A model generated the notes under the pieces. It had not been told where the DNA came from. It did not search any database and saw only the letters and a list, made by a program, of their open reading frames with translations. From positions 1 through 58,772 of the forward strand of contig CAZIDN010000017.1 of assembly GCA_964537875.1 (NCBI GenBank): 58,772 nucleotides of DNA. The letters are read 5' to 3'. Position numbers and translations under genes: made by a program. The DNA comes from JAPKZH01 sp964537875 (lineage in GTDB: Bacteria > Acidobacteriota > Aminicenantia > Aminicenantales > UBA4085). Shown here piece by piece: positions 55,648 to 58,772 of the stretch (positions within the stretch are counted from its first letter, which is position 1; every line of letters begins with the position of its first letter).

Positions 55648-57468
55648 ATGAAAAAAAACGCAGTTTCTTTCTTTCTGTTTGTCGTAACAGGTATATTTTC
55701 GTTGCTACGAATTTCGACGTATACGAAGGCTCAAAGTCCGCCGGTTTATGACGTCCTGATCAAGAACGGGACGGTCTATGACGGGTCGCTGGCCGCGCCT
55801 CTCAAGGCCGATATCGCCATCAAGGACGATCGGATCGCCAAGATCGCCAGGTCGATCAAGGAGTCGGCCGCCCGGGAGATCGAGGCCAAGGGACTCATCG
55901 TCACGCCCGGGTTTATCGACCTTCACACGCATGTCGACGACGGCATGTATTTTCCCGAGAACCGGGCCTGCCTAAACTATCTGCTGCAGGGCGTGACGAG
56001 CATCGTCGCCGGTCAGTGCGGCGGAAGCGCCTGGCCGATCTTCGAGAAGGCCGAAGACCTCATCAACACCTGGACCAAAGAGGGGATCGGGCCGAATGCG
56101 GCCTTGCTGGTCGGCCACGGCCAGGTTCGGCAGATCATCCTCGGCATGGAGAACAGGGCTCCAACTCCCGAAGAGCTGGAGAAAATGAAAGCGCTTGTCA
56201 GAGAGGCCATGGAGCAGGGCGCTTCGGGGCTGTCGACGGGATTGATCTATCTCCCGGGCTCGTTTTCTAAAACGGATGAAATCATTGAATTGGCCAAAGT
56301 CATCGCACCCTACGGCGGGATCTATCATACGCATATTCGTAATGAGCGAAACCGGCTTCTCGATGCGATCAAGGAAGCGATCGAAATCTCCGAAAAATCC
56401 GGGGCCAGAGCCCATATCTCCCATTTTAAGGTTATGGGAAAGGCCAACTGGGGATTGGTGAAGCAAGCCTGCTCGACTATTGAAGACGCCCGCGCCAAGA
56501 ACCTGAAAATCACGGCCGACCAATATCCCTACCCCTTCACCAACGGCTATCCCTACCAACGCCTGATCCCCAGAGCGACCTGGATCGGACGTGAGGCCGT
56601 CGACCGGTTGAATTCTACCGATGTCCAAAAAATGTTCGAGCATTTCGGCGACTCCGAGCTTGTCGAGCTTTACAAGAAAGTGACTCCCTATTACCCGTTG
56701 TCGGAGCGCCAGCTCCAGTTCATCAAGAGCCTTCCCCGGAATCGGCTGGTGGATTTTGCTTCCCAGTTTCTATTCGACCTTTCGAGTTTCCAAGGCCCGG
56801 AGAATATGCGGGAACGGATGCTTTTCCTCAAAAGAATGGCCAATCCCGAAGAAGCTCAGCGGATCCGCCAGGAGGTCCGTAAATCTATCGAGGACACCCT
56901 CGGCGCCAAAAACTACATCGTCGGCATCTGCGTCGAGAAGAACTTGGAGGGGAAATCGCTCGAAGAGGTCGCCGTGATCAAGGGAAAAACCATCGAGGAC
57001 GCGGCCATCGAACTCGACCTGATGGGCGCTAAATGCATTCCTTTTCAGATGTGCGAACCGGATATCGAATATATCATGAACAAAGATTATGTCGGCACCG
57101 GAAGTGACGGGACAGCACCTCCCTATGGGATCGGGCTCACCCATATCCGTTCCTATTCGACGTTCCTCCACAAGATCAAAAAATATGCGATCGATAAAAA
57201 AGCCATCTCTCTGGCCCAGGCCATCCGCTCACAGACATCTCTGCCGGCGGAGATCATGAACTGGAACGATCGGGGTTGGATCAAGGAAGGATACAAAGCC
57301 GACCTGGCCTTGATAGACCTGGAGAACCTCAATCTTCCCACCTCCATTTCCAACCCGCACCAGTACAGCCAGGGCGTGGCTTTTCTGTTCATCAACGGGC
57401 AGGTGACCATTGACGGCGGGAAATGGAACCGGAAACTCCCCGGGAAAATTTTGAAGCTCAAAAAATGA
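55648..57468 (+). CDS. Exported D-aminoacylase / N-acyl-D-amino acid deacylase
   Basis: A 606-aa member of the D-aminoacylase family: beta-sandwich ends and a TIM barrel. Metal and catalytic residues are complete: DLHTHVDD, Cys in GQCGGSAWP, YHTHIRNE, HISHFKVMG and Asp in GTGSDGTAPPYG. A signal segment (FFLFVVTGIFSLL) precedes. It would release free D-amino acids or handle D-containing wall or protein fragments. An asparaginase follows after 9 nt. Confidence 0.93.
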   Translation: MKKNAVSFFLFVVTGIFSLLRISTYTKAQSPPVYDVLIKNGTVYDGSLAAPLKADIAIKDDRIAKIARSIKESAAREIEAKGLIVTPGFIDLHTHVDDGMYFPENRACLNYLLQGVTSIVAGQCGGSAWPIFEKAEDLINTWTKEGIGPNAALLVGHGQVRQIILGMENRAPTPEELEKMKALVREAMEQGASGLSTGLIYLPGSFSKTDEIIELAKVIAPYGGIYHTHIRNERNRLLDAIKEAIEISEKSGARAHISHFKVMGKANWGLVKQACSTIEDARAKNLKITADQYPYPFTNGYPYQRLIPRATWIGREAVDRLNSTDVQKMFEHFGDSELVELYKKVTPYYPLSERQLQFIKSLPRNRLVDFASQFLFDLSSFQGPENMRERMLFLKRMANPEEAQRIRQEVRKSIEDTLGAKNYIVGICVEKNLEGKSLEEVAVIKGKTIEDAAIELDLMGAKCIPFQMCEPDIEYIMNKDYVGTGSDGTAPPYGIGLTHIRSYSTFLHKIKKYAIDKKAISLAQAIRSQTSLPAEIMNWNDRGWIKEGYKADLALIDLENLNLPTSISNPHQYSQGVAFLFINGQVTIDGGKWNRKLPGKILKLKK

Positions 57469-57477
57469 GGAGGTCCG

Positions 57478-58548
57478 ATGAGTCCTAAATTTTCGCGAAG
57501 AGATTTCATTAAGACCGGCGCCGGGGTCGGCGCGGCCGCCTTGATCGGGGGAGGGAAGGGGCTGATGGGCCAACGCCCGACAGCGCCTCTCCAGTCCATG
57601 GGTGTGATGCGCGTGGTCGCCTCGGGCAACGGGATCCGGGCCACGGAAAAAGCCATGGAGCTCATGGGGAAGGGGACTGACCTGCTCGACGCCGTCATTG
57701 CCGGCGTGAATATTGTCGAGGACGACCCGAATGATATGTCGGTCGGATATGGCGGGCTCCCCAACGAGGATGGGGAGGTCGAGCTCGATGCGTCGGTCAT
57801 GCAGGGGGCGACCCATTCATCAGGCGCCGTAGCCGCTCTCAAGTTCATCAAAAACCCGTCCAAAGTGGCGAAGCTCGTCATGGACAGGACGGAACACTGC
57901 CTCCTTGTCGGCAAAGGCGCACTCAAATTCGCTCTGGCCCACGGCTTCAAAAAAGAGGACCTTCTGACGGATCGGGCTCGGGAGATCTGGCTGCGCTGGA
58001 AGGAAAACCTCTCGGATAAAGACAACTGGCTTCCGCCCAAGTCGGAGAAGCTTCCGTCCGAAGTCCGCCAGGCCATCATGACCTACGGGACGATCAACTG
58101 CATCGCCATCGACGCGAAAGGCAACCTGGCCGGCGTGACAACCACGAGCGGCCTTTCCTGGAAGCTCGCCGGACGGGTCGGGGATTCGCCCATTATCGGC
58201 GCCGGTCTCTACGTCGATAACAACGTCGGCGCGGCGGGCTCGACCGGGCTGGGCGAGGCGAACATCATGAATTGCGGAAGCTTTCAAGTTGTCAATTTCA
58301 TGGCCCAGGGGCACTCTCCGGAACAGGCCTGTCTCAAAGCCCTTGAACAAATCTCCAACAAGACAAAATTGACGCCTCGGCGTCTCAATGCAGAGGGACT
58401 GCCCAATTTCGGCCTGACCTTCTATGCCCTCAATAAAAAAGGCGAGTTTGGATCGGCTAACATGTGGGGCGGCAGCCGGTACGCCGTCCATGACGGGCAG
58501 AAAAACGAATTGAAACAGGGCGCTTATCTTTACAAAGCGAAACGGTGA
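57478..58548 (+). CDS. Tat-exported glycosylasparaginase (Ntn hydrolase)
   Basis: A 356-aa Ntn asparaginase of the glycosylasparaginase type, which self-cleaves to expose Thr205 (TYGTINCIAID). The following block GVTTTSGLSWKLAGRVGDSPIIGAGLYVD (read as two halves) is diagnostic. Tat signal with SRRDFIKTGAG. It would cut GlcNAc-Asn links or asparagine-type amides outside the cytoplasm. AGGAGG precedes the ATG. The last base of the TGA begins a repeat. Confidence 0.93.
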   Translation: MSPKFSRRDFIKTGAGVGAAALIGGGKGLMGQRPTAPLQSMGVMRVVASGNGIRATEKAMELMGKGTDLLDAVIAGVNIVEDDPNDMSVGYGGLPNEDGEVELDASVMQGATHSSGAVAALKFIKNPSKVAKLVMDRTEHCLLVGKGALKFALAHGFKKEDLLTDRAREIWLRWKENLSDKDNWLPPKSEKLPSEVRQAIMTYGTINCIAIDAKGNLAGVTTTSGLSWKLAGRVGDSPIIGAGLYVDNNVGAAGSTGLGEANIMNCGSFQVVNFMAQGHSPEQACLKALEQISNKTKLTPRRLNAEGLPNFGLTFYALNKKGEFGSANMWGGSRYAVHDGQKNELKQGAYLYKAKR

Positions 58549-58740
58549 CGAGCGGCTCCCCGTGGCTTGCTACGGGGAGCCGCTCGTAGAGGGTTCCAAG
58601 GGGGAGCCGCCCCCTTGGTCGGAGGGCGAGGTTTCATGCCCCGCCCGAGCTTCGATTTTATAATCAATGTGTCTACAAAAGGATTCATCGGTTAATGCTC
58701 CTTGGATGGATGGCAGGGAGCGGAGCGAGCGTTGATTATA
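58548..58740. repeat. Modular hairpin repeat, copy B, fused to the asparaginase stop
   Basis: Begins with the last base of the stop codon. First hairpin: perfect 16-bp arms ACGAGCGGCTCCCCGT/ACGGGGAGCCGCTCGT around 8 nt. CCAAGGGGG/CCCCCTTGG follows. Bases 58548-58649 match 24981-25082 at 99 of 102 positions. Further on lie TATAATCAA (58659-58667) and TTGATTATA (58732-58740) as a 9-bp inverted pair around a copy of the GGCAGGGAGCGGAGCGAGCG module. Confidence 0.85.
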
Positions 58741-58772
58741 TGAAAGCGCGGCCGATAATCCGCTAGAATGTG

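Noticed and set aside
55124..55651. 175-codon plus-strand ORF
   Set aside because: Starts out of frame inside amidohydrolase 3 and runs through intergenic repeats.

Overview
The window reads as a piece of chromosome from a Gram-negative, protein- and peptide-degrading bacterium. It has Sec and Tat signal peptides, lipoproteins, outer-membrane barrels, a penicillin-binding protein paired with an alpha-2-macroglobulin lipoprotein, and an unusually dense set of peptidases and amidohydrolases (PepD, M16 pair, M28-M19 fusion, M20, D-aminoacylase, a triple amidohydrolase cluster, Ntn asparaginase, formiminotransferase-cyclodeaminase). Moderately high GC, strong AGGAGG-type ribosome sites and this gene content fit the Acidobacteriota/Candidatus Aminicenantes area. 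That placement is inference from gene content; no rRNA or tRNA gene is visible.

Layout. 1-10 kb (minus strand): RidA-like protein, PBP1C, A2M lipoprotein, PepD. 10-12.6 kb (plus): an ABC metal-uptake operon of the ZnuA/C/B type, divergent from pepD. 12.6-22 kb (minus): a close-packed run of seven genes (M28-M19 fusion, CBM9-like protein, two M16 proteins that both lack the zinc motif, FTCD, diguanylate cyclase, macrodomain). 22-22.5 kb: a hairpin-rich repeat element. 22.5-25 kb (plus): metK-ahcY, the SAM cycle, ending in a hairpin repeat fused to the stop codon. 25-32.4 kb (minus): an eight-gene housekeeping operon asnS-rimO-pgpA-cinA-thpR-plsY-gpsA-TPR lipoprotein, mostly with 4-nt start/stop overlaps. 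32.4-32.7 kb: a MITE-like element with long inverted ends. 32.7-41.5 kb: DUF4416; a cysteine desulfurase / homocysteine methyltransferase / pterin-domain methyltransferase operon (a split, MetH-like pair); a two-gene serine pathway operon; M20 peptidase; a small barrel; a DUF362 ferredoxin protein. 41.5-47.4 kb: an Ntn amidase, a GH63-type glycosidase, phosphosulfolactate synthase with an HprK-like ATPase. 47.7-50.5 kb (plus): a tandem pair of uncharacterised barrel-type proteins behind a palindrome that overlaps the -10 box. 50.5-58.5 kb: ubiE, then a plus-strand cluster of three amidohydrolases, a D-aminoacylase and a Tat-exported Ntn asparaginase, closed by a second copy of the stop-codon-fused repeat.

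How it fits together. The dominant theme is export-linked digestion of peptides and modified amino acids, with histidine breakdown through FTCD, and one-carbon/sulfur metabolism (metK, ahcY, split methionine synthase, NifS, serine synthesis, ComA). The most unusual points are the single-chain M28-M19 peptidase, the M16 pair with no catalytic motif in either subunit, the amidohydrolase triplet in which only the middle member keeps the metal HxH, the paralogous barrel pair behind its own palindrome, several near-leaderless promoters, and a family of modular hairpin repeats. Promoter and operator calls are by eye.
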